Below are positions 10,612 to 22,711 of a stretch of 64,000 bases of DNA, one piece after another. The DNA lies in assembly GCA_030247855.1 (NCBI GenBank), contig JAPDRN010000004.1, forward strand, positions 434,001 through 498,000, read 5' to 3'. Origin of the DNA: Knufia peltigerae (Eukaryota; Ascomycota; Eurotiomycetes; Chaetothyriales; Trichomeriaceae). The position numbers and the translations under genes are program-made. Under the pieces are notes generated by a model. The model saw nothing but the letters and a program-made list of their open reading frames with translations. It was not told the origin of the DNA and searched no databases. How positions within the stretch are numbered: the stretch's first letter is position 1; the number at the start of each line of letters is the position of its first letter.

Positions 10612-12472
10612 TCAAGTGTAGTGGAAGTCTGTGGCGATTGAACAAGGATCCAATGCAAAAGCGACCGGACAACCTTCGAAGTCGTGGCTACGAATTAGGA
10701 CACCTTTGAACTGGACTGCGTGCGTGATACTTGCAAAGCGGAAAGTAACTGTACGATTCTACTGCAGTTAGTAAGTTTGCTGGAAAAGCTCCAAGGATCT
10801 CTCTTACCTCGTTGCGGTACATATCGACAACGGCTTCCACCTGACGAACTTTCTGTTTGCCCTCGGCCAGTTTGTGCAATGCCACGATGCCCCAGTCGTC
10901 ATCAACCAGAGACACCTGCAGGACACGTGTAGCACCACATTCGAGGTAACCCTGCATCATACCACTCAAGACATCGACCGTCGTCCCCTTTTCAACTGTG
11001 ATAGGGCATTGCTTGCTCTGATGACGAAGGTCTATGCCATTTGGGTATTTGTCATAGAACCTATCGCAGGCATCTGCGGAAACGAAGGTGACATGGGCAG
11101 TCAGAGTGCGGGTCTCCGGGGAGGGAGGAGATAAACCCATATGTTCGACTGCACCACCATGAATTAGGGATTGCACAACGGTGAGGTCTGTCTTGGGGGG
11201 GAGGCCAGTGAGAATGATCTTCCGAACGCGAGCACCTGCGATTATCAGTAAAGTGTCAACGATGACCTGGATACCACTCACTTGGCTGATTGCGAGCTGT
11301 TGGATTTCCCCAGGACTTGAAATGGGTTAGATTTTCTCGGTCCTGGCCACTGCTTTCATCGCTGCCCTCATATCCATTTTCATCCTCGTTGTACTGGCGA
11401 CCACTTCCTTGAGTGTCAGCTTTGGCGGTGGCTATGGTCTCTGACGATTTGGTATCTTGCAACAGGATGCTGCCTTGGGTCGGGGCGCCGAGAAGGGGTT
11501 CGTCGCTACTTTGGATCCGCTCTCTGACTGCCCTGTCCTGAACAGTGAGCATCGCCTCATCCTTGATGGTAGGATTTTGCATTCGGTGTATAGGACTGTC
11601 ATCATCCGACAGATGCAGACCGGCCACCGAAACAGGTGCCTCTGGAGACTCTACCGGCTTTGGGGACGGGACGGGGCCAGCGATTCCGGTCTCCTGGTTG
11701 CCGTCTTTACCAATTAAATCCAGTCAGTAAGTCAACACAAACATCTACAGCTTGGACTAACCTGTAGCGACGTGAGGCACCTCCTGGCGGACTGGTCGTT
11801 CAACTGCCGCGAACATGGCTGCCTTGGACTGGCGAAATTTCTCCACCGTCTCGTCAATGTAGCGTGCCGCTCGATCGCGGGTGGCCTTGATGATTCGTGC
11901 CTTTTCTGCTTCAGCAATATCATTTCGTGTCTTCACCAAGAGAGCGTGCTGAGTCGGGGTTAGAGCGTGAGGAACTGTATCAAGAACATTGCTGACTTGA
12001 GGTTCTTCGTTTTGAGCCGAGCTGGTTCTCTCAGTACATTCTGGATTGCCTGTCTTCGCTGGAATCTGCTTCGTTCCGTTCGACGAATCACTGTCGTCTT
12101 CAAAGATAGGCTCGAGAAGAGTGATGCTTCCGTTGGTGACAGGTTGAGTCTCCGGGGTAGGAGGCGGTGCAAGAGGCTCTCGTGCAGGACTTGCCTCTAC
12201 AGAAGTAGAAGTGCCGTCTGGTGCAGTCCAGGTCTCGGGTGGCTCGTTACCAACTCCGGATTCATGAGAGTAACCATTGAGAGGTGCAGGAGGCACAGTC
12301 TGCTCCGAGTCAGCACTGGCGTCTTTCACCGGTGCGTCAACATGTGGTTTGGGGATTGACTTACTTGGGCCATGGCTTCTGGTCGAGCATTTGGGCTTGC
12401 CGACAGGGGCGTGGCACGGATCATGCGCAGGAACGCATTGATCGTGGTTGGATCGTCGACGTGACGACTCAT
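10612..12472 (-). CDS. RNA-recognition-motif (RRM) protein of unknown role
   Basis: Five exons: 12472-12365, 12302-11762, 11704-11282, 11235-10808 and 10758-10612, about 548 residues. Exon 1 gives MSRHVDDPTTINAFLRMIRA, in a different frame from the long ORF overlapping it. The N-terminal two thirds is acidic, Pro/Ser-rich and probably disordered, with a helical charged segment near TRNDIAEAEKARIIKATRDR. The C-terminal part is an RRM-like fold: RKIILTGLPPKTDLTVVQSL (beta1/helix1), TAHVTFVSADACDRFYDK (RNP-like), a linker, then NRTVTFRFASITHAVQFK on the last exon. The last splice uses the second AG in GCAGTAG; the first would put a stop in frame. RNA binding is inferred from the fold. No named orthologue is claimed. 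Confidence 0.8.
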
Positions 12473-12990
12473 CTTGGTCGCACTTCCCTTGGACAATTGC
12501 AATCTGAGGAAGCGCGATAGAGACGATGTTTCTTAGTTGGTGTGGAATGAGATGGATGGGGGTTTTTGAGGGAGTTGATAAAGGACCAAGTGAGAGGAAG
12601 ATGAAAGAGAAGGCGGCCAGACCACAACAAGAACGAAAAACACTAACACATCTTCTCAAAATCAAGGACCGCGATGGGTAGCGCGTTGGGTGTGCGGCGC
12701 AGAATCGCGAAGCGTGAAAATCTACGGAGAGTGAATCGGGAGGTACGTTCTGGGAAGGAGGCAGGAGGCGCAACGCACAAGACACAAGGTATAAGGGAAA
12801 AGCATGGAGTATTATCTGCATTTTTTTTGTTCATTGTCACCGTGTTATATCTGAAGGTCGACAGGCCATCAATATGGCCCTATAGCAACAAAAGCCGCGC
12901 CCTCTCATGATCAAGGCTCTATTCAGATGTTACCATTATATGTTGACCGCGAATGATGCAAGTCACCGAAACACCATCGCTATGCAAAAA
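12473..12990. other. Intergenic region upstream of the RRM gene
   Basis: This 518-bp gap contains the RRM-gene promoter and the 3' UTR of the mannosyltransferase. An open minus-strand frame continues upstream from the RRM gene's second exon to 12821, but it is Pro/Ser/Arg-rich without conserved features and is treated as leader sequence. Confidence 0.5.
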
Positions 12991-14622
12991 TCAAGATGGA
13001 ATTGGGATATTTTCCCAATTGTGTTCACTCTCCACAAGATCAGCGTTTTCTTTCATTACTGCAAGACCTCGCCGGCCACAAAATCCCGCATGGTTGGCCA
13101 TTCTGGGCATTTGTTGAAAAGAACCACCTTGTTCTAGACTGCTGTCGGGAAGCCAAACCATTTCTATAAATGGCTGCCATGGTTCCTCGTCTCGCCTTGG
13201 GTTATGGCGCGGTGTATTGGTGAGAAAATCCAAGAGCCAATGAATCGGAGTGTACAGTCGTTCAAATCGCCTCGTGAACCCCAACCAGGACAGTGTCTTG
13301 GTGTCGTATGCGACCCGAACAAATGGGTTCATGTAGATACCCGATTTGCCGGGCTCGGGATTTTGGATATCTGCGTGGATAAGACAACATTCCGAGGCAT
13401 CCCAGAAGGTGTCCTTCTCGGCCCGAAATCGGTAGGGTGCACTGAGATTACTCGGGCTCTGGTTCCCAGAAGTGATTGTGTGCTCCGAGCCAGGTTGTTT
13501 CTGGAAGAAGGCAGCATCGAATGCTACCATACCACCCCAACAGCTCTTTACTCGCACCGCATCTGTGCCATCTAAGACATCCTGATGACTCTGCTCATCG
13601 CCGTTGGCAGAAAACCAAGGGAAGAACGGCAAACCCATGCCATACCCTTCCAGATCTCTAGTTGCATAAGTGTCGTAGAACTTGAAAGGATTGATGAAAT
13701 CGACCGCACATGCTGCCCGATAATCCGTTCGACCCTCAGCAATCGTATGAGTTGAGAGGAGGAGCTGTGCAGCATCCAGTGGGCGGAAGTAGACGTCGTT
13801 CAGGTACAGAAGTTTATCGAATATGGTTGTGGACTTGTCGAGGGGGAGCAATGCTCGGTTGCGGACCTCCGAGAGGTATTCGATGCGTTTCACACGCTGC
13901 GAGCCGCCTGGAAGCGTCACATGCTTCAATTGGCTCCAGTCCAGATGATCCTCGAAGACCAAGTCGTGCTCGCAAGGAACACGACGCTCAAATTCTTCCA
14001 AGGTCTGCTTCGACTCGGGCCCGGAGTCATTAACGTATATTGACAAGAACGTATTCTCTGGGCCCAGTATTTGAATCAACTCCAAGACGTTCCTGCCCCA
14101 ATCGCCCGAGAACAATTTCCCTTCTTTGTCAGACAGGCTCGCCGCAATGAAAATCTTCTGTCCCTGGAGATTGGCACGTCCCGGGGCTTCAGAGGCCAGC
14201 ACCTGGCGCTTCAAGACTTTGTAATGGGGTGGCAGGTGTGTGTAGCCCGGGAAGAAGACGCCTCCGACCAGCACAATGACGACAATTGTCGTGATGAAAG
14301 TGTAACAAAATAAGGCAAATCTCCGAGCAAATGATCTAGGAGAGCATGAACATCGGCGAGCAAGGCGCTTTGTGCGCGTTCGAGAGCGTCGAGAGATGTA
14401 TTGCTTGCGCAGCCATGTTGGAGTTAATGAAGATAGTCGGTAGTGGTCAGGTTTGGCACTGGCCAGCAGGGCATTCCCGGTGAGTAAATGGGCTTGGAGG
14501 TCGTCAGTGGATGCGTCTTGCTCGTAGAAAGGAAGGTCGAGGTCCTGCTCGTCTGTATCGTTGGTGCTCGTCCCTGACAGCTCGTAGGAATTCTCATCGT
14601 ACTGTAGGCTGCGGACACTCAT
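12991..14622 (-). CDS. Alpha-1,3-mannosyltransferase, CMT1/CAP59 family (GT69)
   Basis: Single exon, 543 residues from the ATG at 14622 (MSVRSLQYDENSYELSG). The frame stays open upstream but has no conserved content there. Layout is typical of a Golgi type II glycosyltransferase: cytosolic N-terminus with a basic stretch (RTRTKRLARR), one membrane anchor near residues 102-124, then a luminal catalytic domain. Diagnostic GT69 segments include KIFIAASLSDKEG, NVLELIQILG, YVNDSGPESK, RIEYLSEVRNRAL, KLLYLNDVYFRPLDA, YRAACAVDFINPFKFYDTY and VKSCWGGMVAFDA. Cryptococcus Cmt1p makes alpha-1,3-mannose linkages in vitro; in ascomycetes the acceptor is generally unknown, probably cell-wall or secreted glycans. 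The gene belongs to the cell-surface theme of this window. Confidence 0.92.
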   Translation of the reverse strand: MSVRSLQYDENSYELSGTSTNDTDEQDLDLPFYEQDASTDDLQAHLLTGNALLASAKPDHYRLSSLTPTWLRKQYISRRSRTRTKRLARRCSCSPRSFARRFALFCYTFITTIVVIVLVGGVFFPGYTHLPPHYKVLKRQVLASEAPGRANLQGQKIFIAASLSDKEGKLFSGDWGRNVLELIQILGPENTFLSIYVNDSGPESKQTLEEFERRVPCEHDLVFEDHLDWSQLKHVTLPGGSQRVKRIEYLSEVRNRALLPLDKSTTIFDKLLYLNDVYFRPLDAAQLLLSTHTIAEGRTDYRAACAVDFINPFKFYDTYATRDLEGYGMGLPFFPWFSANGDEQSHQDVLDGTDAVRVKSCWGGMVAFDAAFFQKQPGSEHTITSGNQSPSNLSAPYRFRAEKDTFWDASECCLIHADIQNPEPGKSGIYMNPFVRVAYDTKTLSWLGFTRRFERLYTPIHWLLDFLTNTPRHNPRRDEEPWQPFIEMVWLPDSSLEQGGSFQQMPRMANHAGFCGRRGLAVMKENADLVESEHNWENIPIPS

Positions 14623-16055
14623 GGTGTGTGGGGAGTGAGGGGAGTGAGTGGATTTGGCAGGCCTCCGAGTCTGGAGAATCTTGCCGCCATATGAGAGAAT
14701 CGAAGAAGAGAGGGTTGAGGCCGTGAAGGAGTGTCGAGTCGTAGATTTCAAGGAGAGACTGGGAAATGTATTGTGGGTGAACAGACAGCCAGGTGAATTA
14801 GAAATGGGTACGGAGTAGGAAGACGCAACCTGGTGTTTGAGAAACAGGAGAATTTCTACATGCGTCTTGCAGGAATCCTTCAACTTGCGAGACAGTAAAA
14901 TAGGGCTGCGGCCCCAAATATTAAGCCCAAACGATCTCAAACGAGGATGCCTGGCGAGATTGGGATGGTAGCGAATTTCACTAGCCCCAGCATGGCTACA
15001 CAGCCTCCAACAGGGCGCAGGCCGGTGACGGTAACGGTGATTGCGCACATGGCCGCGAAGTCTTTACGGAAACCCGCTTTCATGAGCTTGGATTGGATTG
15101 ACTCTCCACGCCTTTGACCCCGATCGTCATTTATTACGAAGGACGAGCTCGTAAAAGGTGTGCTGGTGGGAATGTTGATCACCAAAGCGCCATTCATCGA
15201 GCTCGACGGTACCCACGAGGTGGTTTTCTTAACCTCCCTAGGATGAGCCGAACAAGGCCCTAAGGTCTGGTTCCCCATGCAAGATCGGCAACCCCTGCAA
15301 TTCTCAAACAGGGGCGTTCTGGTCGACATCCCGGGCCTTATTACTCGCAGCATCCTACCTAAACAGGAGCAGTGGAGTGTGCTTCAAGGAAGAATACGCG
15401 GTACGGAGTACGAAATGGGTATGCAATTCGAACAACGATCAATTACGAGTACAGGATATTTTAAGGAGCTTTCAGGCCGACGAGTTTTTTTAGTATTATC
15501 ACAGAAACCACTGCGCCTGGAACACCGCGCCATGTGCTTTCCATGAGTTACCCCCCTTGCAACCCCCAAGACTTGGAGATGGTGCGCTTCTACCGCTTGT
15601 TCAAGGGATCTAGGCGTCTGGTGACGCACTGGCCATAGTCCAAGGTTACTTTGAAGCCAGCCATGACGAAAACTCCGCAGGCTTGAGCTTTGATAACCGT
15701 CGACCATGTGGCACTTTGAGCCAGGGTTATGGACGAATGATGTGACAGTCGAGTCTCTTCTCAGTCTCAACGCACGCTTTGGATCCAAGTCGGAGCAATG
15801 CCGTAGGCACCGCTCCCGTTTTGGGCGACGGCTGCGGCAACGGTACCTCATACAGATGTACCGCAGGTAATTACCCAACAGAGCAACAGAGATTGACCAC
15901 GTATCGTTCCGCTGGAATAGATATATATTTCATTCCAGGCCTCGTGTTTTAATTGACGCAGACTCAAACAAGGTATCGACTGGACAGAGAGAGAAATAAG
16001 GAGCAATTGCGCAATACCAAGAGCACACCTCGAGAACATCCAAGGTCCTGACAAA
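14623..16055. other. Intergenic region, no gene seen; two TACGGAGTA motifs
   Basis: This 1.4-kb divergent region lies between the GT69 gene and the DUF1349 gene. TACGGAGTA occurs near 14809-14817 and 15402-15410. Open frames of up to about 160 codons exist on the minus strand (15384-15878) but show no recognisable domain or splice logic. Confidence 0.45.
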
Positions 16056-16643
16056 ATGAAGTCGGAATTCAGCGCAATACACACAAAGCATGCCATTCCA
16101 GACCTCACGGGGCCATTCGACATCACTTGCCCTCCTGGTACAGATCTCTGGGACAAGCCTCCGGCGACACATTCCAATAATGCCCCTATGTTATACAAGA
16201 CAACGACCAAAGATACATTCCAGTCAGCAAAGGTGACGGTGTCCGCTAGCTGGAAAGACAAATATGACCAAGGTGGTCTCTGTCTCGTCATCAGATCCGG
16301 TGACAATATACGCTGGATCAAGGCTGGTATTGAATTCGTACATGAGAAACCACATGTCAGCGCGGTGGCCAAGGATAGATGGTCCGACTGGAGTCTCCGG
16401 CCTCTCGCGTCGGCGTCAAGTTCCAACGCAACCATTGAGCTGGAAAATGCTAGTGATGGCAGTCTATGGGTATGGCTCTTGGGAGATGGGCAGAGACATC
16501 CTCTCCGAGAGGTGACATGGTGGGGAGAGATCGATGGCAAGACTGAATGCTGGGTTGGGCCATTTGCTGCCAAACCTGCCCCTCACGGTGAAAAGGACGA
16601 TCTGATTGTGCACTTCGAGAATCTATCTATCAAAACTGCATGA
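16056..16643 (+). CDS. DUF1349 family protein (concanavalin-like fold)
   Basis: Single exon of 195 residues starting at ATG 16056 after the context ACAAA. The sequence fits DUF1349 (PF07081): the early PFDITCPPGTDLWDKPP segment, then LYKTTTKDTFQSAKVTVSAS, then QGGLCLVIRSGDNIRWIKAGIEF, and a late WVGPFAAKP. No signal peptide is present, so it is probably cytosolic. Bacterial and fungal members are predicted carbohydrate-binding jelly-roll proteins with no firmly established activity. The length is normal and the protein appears complete. Confidence 0.88.
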   Translation: MKSEFSAIHTKHAIPDLTGPFDITCPPGTDLWDKPPATHSNNAPMLYKTTTKDTFQSAKVTVSASWKDKYDQGGLCLVIRSGDNIRWIKAGIEFVHEKPHVSAVAKDRWSDWSLRPLASASSSNATIELENASDGSLWVWLLGDGQRHPLREVTWWGEIDGKTECWVGPFAAKPAPHGEKDDLIVHFENLSIKTA

Positions 16644-16966
16644 GGCCTATACGGAGGAGACTGTGAACTATATAGATCTCGTAGTAATGATCCACAGGGC
16701 GCTTGGAATCAATTCACTGGCCTTGAACGCGTCCAGAATGAGAAAACGCGTCCTCGCTGATTTTGATATTCCCCACTAAATTTCACGCTCGTCGACTTCA
16801 TTCCTCCCACCAATACAACATCTTACCGTACGGCGCATTTTATTGCTACTTGTTATGAGACAGGGAGCAAACCGATTTTCAGCCAGAGCGCAGTCAACAT
16901 ACGAAGATCTCAAGACCCGTCGATCCGCACGAAGATGACTTTTGAGGTGTGACCATACCCCGAAGT
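16644..16966. other. Intergenic region upstream of PDS5
   Basis: This 323-bp spacer holds the DUF1349 3' UTR and the PDS5 promoter. Nothing else is recognisable. Confidence 0.5.
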
Positions 16967-19900
16967 ATGCCTGCTCGGCCTCGCAATACCGCCGCTGCGG
17001 GCAGTACGCAGCAGGACCACCGCTATGAGATTCCCGGCCTTCACTTCGACGATACTCTGACATGGCGTGCCGGCAAACCAATCCCTGTCGCAGACTTGCT
17101 AGCACGACTGCAGAAGCTGGCTGCGGAGTTGCGCAAGTATGATCTTGATCAGGTCGACTCGCGCGCTTTCACTACACTCGCCCAAGACCTCGCGAATGCC
17201 AACCTCCTCGGCCACAAGGATAAAGGCGTGAGAGCATGGACTGTTTCGTGTATCGTGGATGTCTTGAAGATCTGTGCGCCCGATGCGCCTTTCATCGAAG
17301 GCCAACTCAAGGTGAGCAGCCGACACGCTCCGTCAAGACCAGCTAACACGTTGTAGGACATATTCACAGTGGTCATCAATTCAATACTACCTGCACTTGC
17401 CGATCCAACCAATGCTTACAACGCTCAGCACGTCTATATCCTCAGTTCGCTCTCCGACTCCCAAAGTATCCTGCTCGTTACAGACATCCCTAATCATGAC
17501 AACCTCATCGTCTCCCTCTTCACCACGGCATTCGATATTGTGTCAGGATCTAGCAAAGGTGTTTCGGGCGTGGAGATATCAAAGAGCGTGGAATATCACC
17601 TAAAGAATTTGCTAGTTGCAGTTGTGGACGAAGTGACACTGCCTCAGGATGTTACCGATGTCATCATCTCCCAGTTCTTTCGCGTCGACACCGGCGACAG
17701 TCAGGATGTCAGCCAGAAAGGTAAGAAGCGGGGCGCACAAGACACCAAACAGGCCACCCTGCTGGTGAAGGACTATCCTCCCGCATATAACATGGCCAAA
17801 GCACTCTGTACCAGCTGTCCTGAGAAGATGACCACTCAGATCACGCAATATTTTGGGACAGTGATTGTCGATGCTTCCACCGCCACTAACACGAATGGGT
17901 TTTCCAAGTCGAAACACCGACGATTGTCAGAGATCGACGATTCCGACGACAACAACGAAGGCTTTGGAGACTTGCGCAAAGCGCATCGCCTGTTGAGAGA
18001 ATTGTGGCGAGCCTGTCCGGACGTCCTCCTGAATGTGATCCCACAGATCGAAGCAGAATTCAATTCGGACTCTCCGGCGCTCCGCGAACTGGCCACTGAA
18101 ACCATTGGTGATATTACAGCCGGTATAGGAATCGCCGGTCTAGCCCCGTCAGTGCCGCTCGATCCAGCCGCATTCCCTTTGCCATCGATCGAACGCCCAG
18201 ACCCTGACCCTCAAGTTGCCAATCCGATCCTACTACCAGCATCACCGAAGCCCTTTGCTACCGTACATACGTCCGCGTATCAGGCCTTCTACGGACGTCG
18301 CATTGATAAGTCACCCAAAGTCCGTCAGGCATGGGCTATTGCAGCTGCTCGTATCCTTATGACCTCCGCTGGCGGGATTGGTTTGAGCGACGAAGAACTC
18401 CAGGCCTTGCTGCTCGCATTCGCCCAACTCCTACATGACCAAGAAGAACATGTTCGGCTGGCCGCAATCCGAGCAATCAGCACGTTCAATTATCATGCCC
18501 TGATCAACACTCTAGGAGCTGATGGTGGCCTTTCCAAACAAGGCACCGTTTTTACCATTCTGGCCGAACGAGTGACCGACCGGAAGCACACTGTGAGAGA
18601 ACAAGCCATCGAACTTCTTGCTCGAATATGGGGGGTAGCATCTCATGACATTGAGGAGGGTGTCTCGGTCGTGAAAGAAGCGGTCGGCGACATTGCAAAT
18701 CGCTTATTGCGGGCATTTTATACGAACGATGCCCATGTACATACTTTCATCGACAGAGCCCTCTACGATAGCTTACTGCCGTTATCCTTCCCTCCCATCA
18801 AGGCTCATAAATCAGACGGCCAGAAGCAACGTGCCAGTCAGAAAGAGACGGTTTCGCAAGCTACGCCACCTGTCGACCCGGATGCCATCCGAGCACGTCG
18901 CATTTTGACATTGGTACATTCATTGGAACCCAAGTCGAGGGCAGTGTTCTTCAGCCTTCAAAATCGCCAGGTGCAGCTAAGCAAAGGAATGGTTGTTTTT
19001 GTCCAAGCTTGCGAAGACTATAATGGCGGAATTGTTGACGATGATGGGTTTGAAGCACAGATCAAAGATCGCCTTGGTAGGTATATTGAGGTGATCTCCA
19101 AGTCCTTCCCTGATTCTAGCGATGTTTCTGCTGGCCTGTGGAAGTTTGCAAAGCAACATGATCGTCGTGCATACCAGCTCATTCGATTCGCCGTCGGTGC
19201 CGAGAACGACTATCGTACAGTCACCAAAGCGATCAAAGAGCTCACCAAACGAATCCGAGAAGGGCCAACAAGTGCTCAATTTTTGATGGATACAATTCAG
19301 CCCATCCTCTACCGATGTGCCTTGATCACCTATAACCGCAGCCATGTCCCAACGATCATGCAAGTCTCGAGGACAGATGAAGCGGGCCTCGGAGAAGTTG
19401 CACAAGAGGTCCTGAAGGAAATTTCCGCTCGACACCCAGAAGTGCTCAAATTTCACATCCAAGCCCTTTGCAAGGAGCTCGAGGAAAATGCTCCTACTTC
19501 CACCAAGGCTGAGGAGACGGGGGCGGCAGATACATTGAAAGCTTGTGCAGCGTTTGCTCGCAGATATCCCAGTGAAGTACCGAAAGACCGCAAATTCCTG
19601 ACAGCGTTGACGCATTTTGCGCTCTTTTCGCAATCACCAAGGGCAGCAAAACACGCTGTGTCTATCATTATCATGGTTGCCGATAAGAAGGAAATGTATG
19701 CCAAAGATCTCCTGGCCAAGGCTCTGAGGGATTGCACCCTAGCATCGCCTCACTTCCTAGCCCACCTGGCCACCATTTCTCAAATATCTCTTCTAGTTCC
19801 AGCCGCCTCGAATGAGCACAGACGCGCTTTGCAGCAGCTAACAGTCGGAGATATCTTACGCAAAAACCACTCACCTAGCTCCGAGGATGATCCAAATGCC

Positions 19901-21535
19901 TGGACCAACAGCCCTGACGACGAGACCAAAGCCAAAGAACTGGCACTTAAGATTCTTGTCAACCAATGTCGGTCGCATGAAGAGAAGTCTTCCGAACTCG
20001 AAGAGGCTGCCGAAGTAGCTATCAAGTTGCTCATGTCCATCGTCCAGAATGAAGGCGAGATCACGCCGTCTAAAGACACACCTCCTGCTCAGAAGAATTG
20101 CTTGCGACTTATCGCTGTCCATTTTATCTTGAAGCTTTGCAGTCACCAACGGAGATGCGAAGACCTCGTCAAGCCGACCATGTTCATCAATATCCTTATG
20201 ATCATGATCAACCCTCCCAATCCCGTCCGCGTAGGATTTGTCACTTATCTCAAGAAGTATCTTGGTCAAAATCGGCTTGCTCACCGATGGTTCACTGCCA
20301 TGTTTCTTCTGGCTTTCGAGCCCGACATTGAGCTTCGAACTTCGACAATGACCTGGATGAAAGCACGAGTCCAATATTTTGCCAAGCAGCAGGTTCAGAA
20401 ATCGAGTGACAGAAAAGTACCTCAAAATGTCATGGAATCAATCTTTGCGCGCTTGCTCAGCTTACTGGCTCATCACCCTGACTATCCAACCGCGGAGAGT
20501 GTGGATTTTGACGGCGAATTACTGGATTTCTCCAAGTACATCGTGTTCTATCTCTGTACTGTTGCCACCGAGGATAATTTGTCTTTGATATTCCACATTG
20601 CTCAGCGTGTCAAAGGTGCCAAGGACGGTATAACCGGCGCGGATGCGGCGTCGGAGCGTATATATGTTCTTTCTGATCTTTCACAAGCTGTCATCCGGAA
20701 CTACGCCGATCTCATGCCTGCGCACGCGAAAGGCGTGAATCTGCTCCAGACGTGGCCTGGTAATGTCACATTGCCTCGCTCACTATTCAAAGCTCTTCCA
20801 AGCCACGAAGCTGCGCAGGAGATTGCAGAGAAGAATTATCTTCCTGAGGATGTCGCTGGAGGGTTGGAGAAGCTCGTGCGATCATATATTCGTTCCTTAA
20901 AGGCCGCAGGAAAGGATGCCAAAAAGCCGGCGGTGAACAAGAAACGGAAGAGCGAAGCGCTCCGCCTTGACGTGAATGAGGATGGTGAGGAAGGTCAAAT
21001 GCCTAAGAAGCCGAAGAAGTCTACGCTACCGCTTAGAAAAACACCCAAACCAAAGAAAAGGGCTAGCGAAACATCTAGTCCAGAACAGCCTTCGCGCAAA
21101 AGTTCTCGACGCTCAAATGCAATTTCATATGCTGAGGCAGACAGCGATGCTGATGATGCCGAGATGGCAGAAGTAGAGGTTCTTGCGAGCAGTCCGGCGT
21201 CAAGGCGGAAGAAGAAGACTCCACGAAAAGAAGAATCAGAAAATGACGACGACGGAGAGTCCGACGATGAGAAGGAAGCGGAAGAAGATGTTTCTAATGC
21301 GGAAGAGATGCAAGCAGAAGAAACGAACTTACAGGTGCATGAGGATGAAGAATCCGTCATGGCAGGAGCCAATATCGAATCTTCACCTCTATTGAAAGAA
21401 AATAACAACACTGGATCTGTGAGAAAGGGCCGGAGTGGAAAGAAGAGCATGCCTCCTTCAGCTCCGGCTGTCAAAGGAAAGAAAAATGAACAGCTGGCCC
21501 GATCGACAAGGTCGACCCGAAGCTCGAGGGGATAA
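16967..21535 (+). CDS. pds5: Sister chromatid cohesion protein PDS5
   Basis: Two exons, 16967-17311 and 17357-21535, about 1506 residues. The 45-base intron (GTGAGC...TTGTAG) lies after GQLK and joins in phase 0 to DIFTVVINSILPAL. I chose the ATG at 16967; the GTG 18 bases upstream is not needed. PDS5 binds cohesin on chromatin and regulates loading, release and maintenance of cohesion. Family marks include LVKDYPPAYNMAKALCTSCP, RELWRACPDVLLNVIPQIEAEF and the long HEAT-repeat body (KSPKVRQAWAIAAARILM, EEHVRLAAIRAISTF, DRKHTVREQAIELLARIWG). Residues after about 1310 form a basic then acidic disordered tail with repeated KPKK, RRKKKTPRK and DDDGES-type runs, as in other fungal PDS5 proteins. 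It is probably constitutively expressed. Confidence 0.95.
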
Positions 21536-22711
21536 AGTCTGACAAGGATGTGCTCCTGTCAAATCTGCGATGAACTCATGCCGAATGTAGCTGAAGAATT
21601 TTGTATGATCATGAAAAAGCCACAGTCTCATATAATTGAAACCTGAACTGGTTTCCGAGATCTACCTGTCTGTTATTGGATAGTAGATTCCCTGGTCTGC
21701 TCTAGAGCTTGGTTCTGTACGTAAATCTTTCTTCAGGTCAACCATGATATCAACACTCCGATGTTGAAACTGGGTGTCATTGCTCAAAGGTGTTTCCAAG
21801 GGACATTGATCCTGGCCACGATCATGCTCGCACTCCGTACTCGTACTCGTATTCATGCCAAGACTTCGTTTAGATACCCCGTATTTATTTCTCTGTTCTC
21901 ACCAGCTCAAACCTCAACATCATTTCCACCGTTAAGATCATTTACATCCGACATGGCGGTCACCCCGGCACGCGCTGTATCTTACTCGCTGCATCCAGAA
22001 GCTAATGACGGATAATTCCCTTGTAACCTGTTGCAATACCCAATGGGCCGTCTCCCCTTTTCATGAGAGTCTCCATTGTGCTTTTACCCTAGATTCTCAC
22101 GCTCTTGTGAAGATGTACCTACACTCCTTGTGAGATGGAAGGCCCTTGAATGCCAACATACATCCCCACAGATCGTGCATTCTCTTTCTACTCAGCATAC
22201 CTTGTTCGTATGCGTACTGATCAAAGATGCCATGCATTGGAGTGCAGCTTCTCCCTTCAAACAAACAATCTCAACGTCTTCGCCCTCCCTTCCGGGCCTC
22301 CCTTCTGTGCAACCAAAGGACACCCCCAAAGCTCATTGTAAGCATTTACCATTATCTTTTGGCTTGACTCTTGGCGTTTGTTGGTATGAGTTGCCATCAA
22401 ACAATCATAGCAAATGCAATGCCAAGTTTGAAATGGTTTGTTGAGGCAAACGGTAAGGTATAAATCTGCCGGACTCCTGCTCATGTGTTTCGAATGCTTT
22501 CTGCAACCACTTTCCGGCCCATCTCAGCCCTTCACTCCTGCTCCCCCTCACTGTCCTGCATCACTGGAAGACAACATCACATCATCGTGTGACAGAAACA
22601 GCTGCGCATTCGAATAGGTTAGTCAAACTACATGGACTCGACGGGCTGGATTTTCCCTGCTAACTGAAACACTACAATAGTTTGAATACTCAAATCGAGT
22701 CGATTCTCAGC
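21536..22711 (+). promoter_or_regulatory. Upstream region and leader of the Argonaute gene
   Basis: This 1.18-kb region between PDS5 and Argonaute has no recognisable gene; its ORFs are short and inconsistent. It contains the PDS5 3' UTR and the Argonaute promoter and 5' UTR. CACTCCGTAC at 21831-21840 is a variant of the TACGGAGTA motif found elsewhere in the window. Confidence 0.5.
22618..22680 (+). other. Probable 5'-UTR intron of the Argonaute gene
   Basis: Donor GTTAGT at 22618, branch-like GCTAAC about 20 bases before the end, and acceptor ACAATAG ending at 22680 define a 63-base intron. It ends 31 bases before the Argonaute ATG at 22712. It interrupts no coding sequence. Confidence 0.5.

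Noticed and set aside
12473..12821. Extension of the RRM protein's second-exon frame to 12821 as the N-terminus
   Set aside because: A better first exon exists in another frame (MSRHVDDPTTINAFLRM...) with a proper GTAAGT donor, and the extension is Pro/Ser/Arg-rich leader-like sequence.
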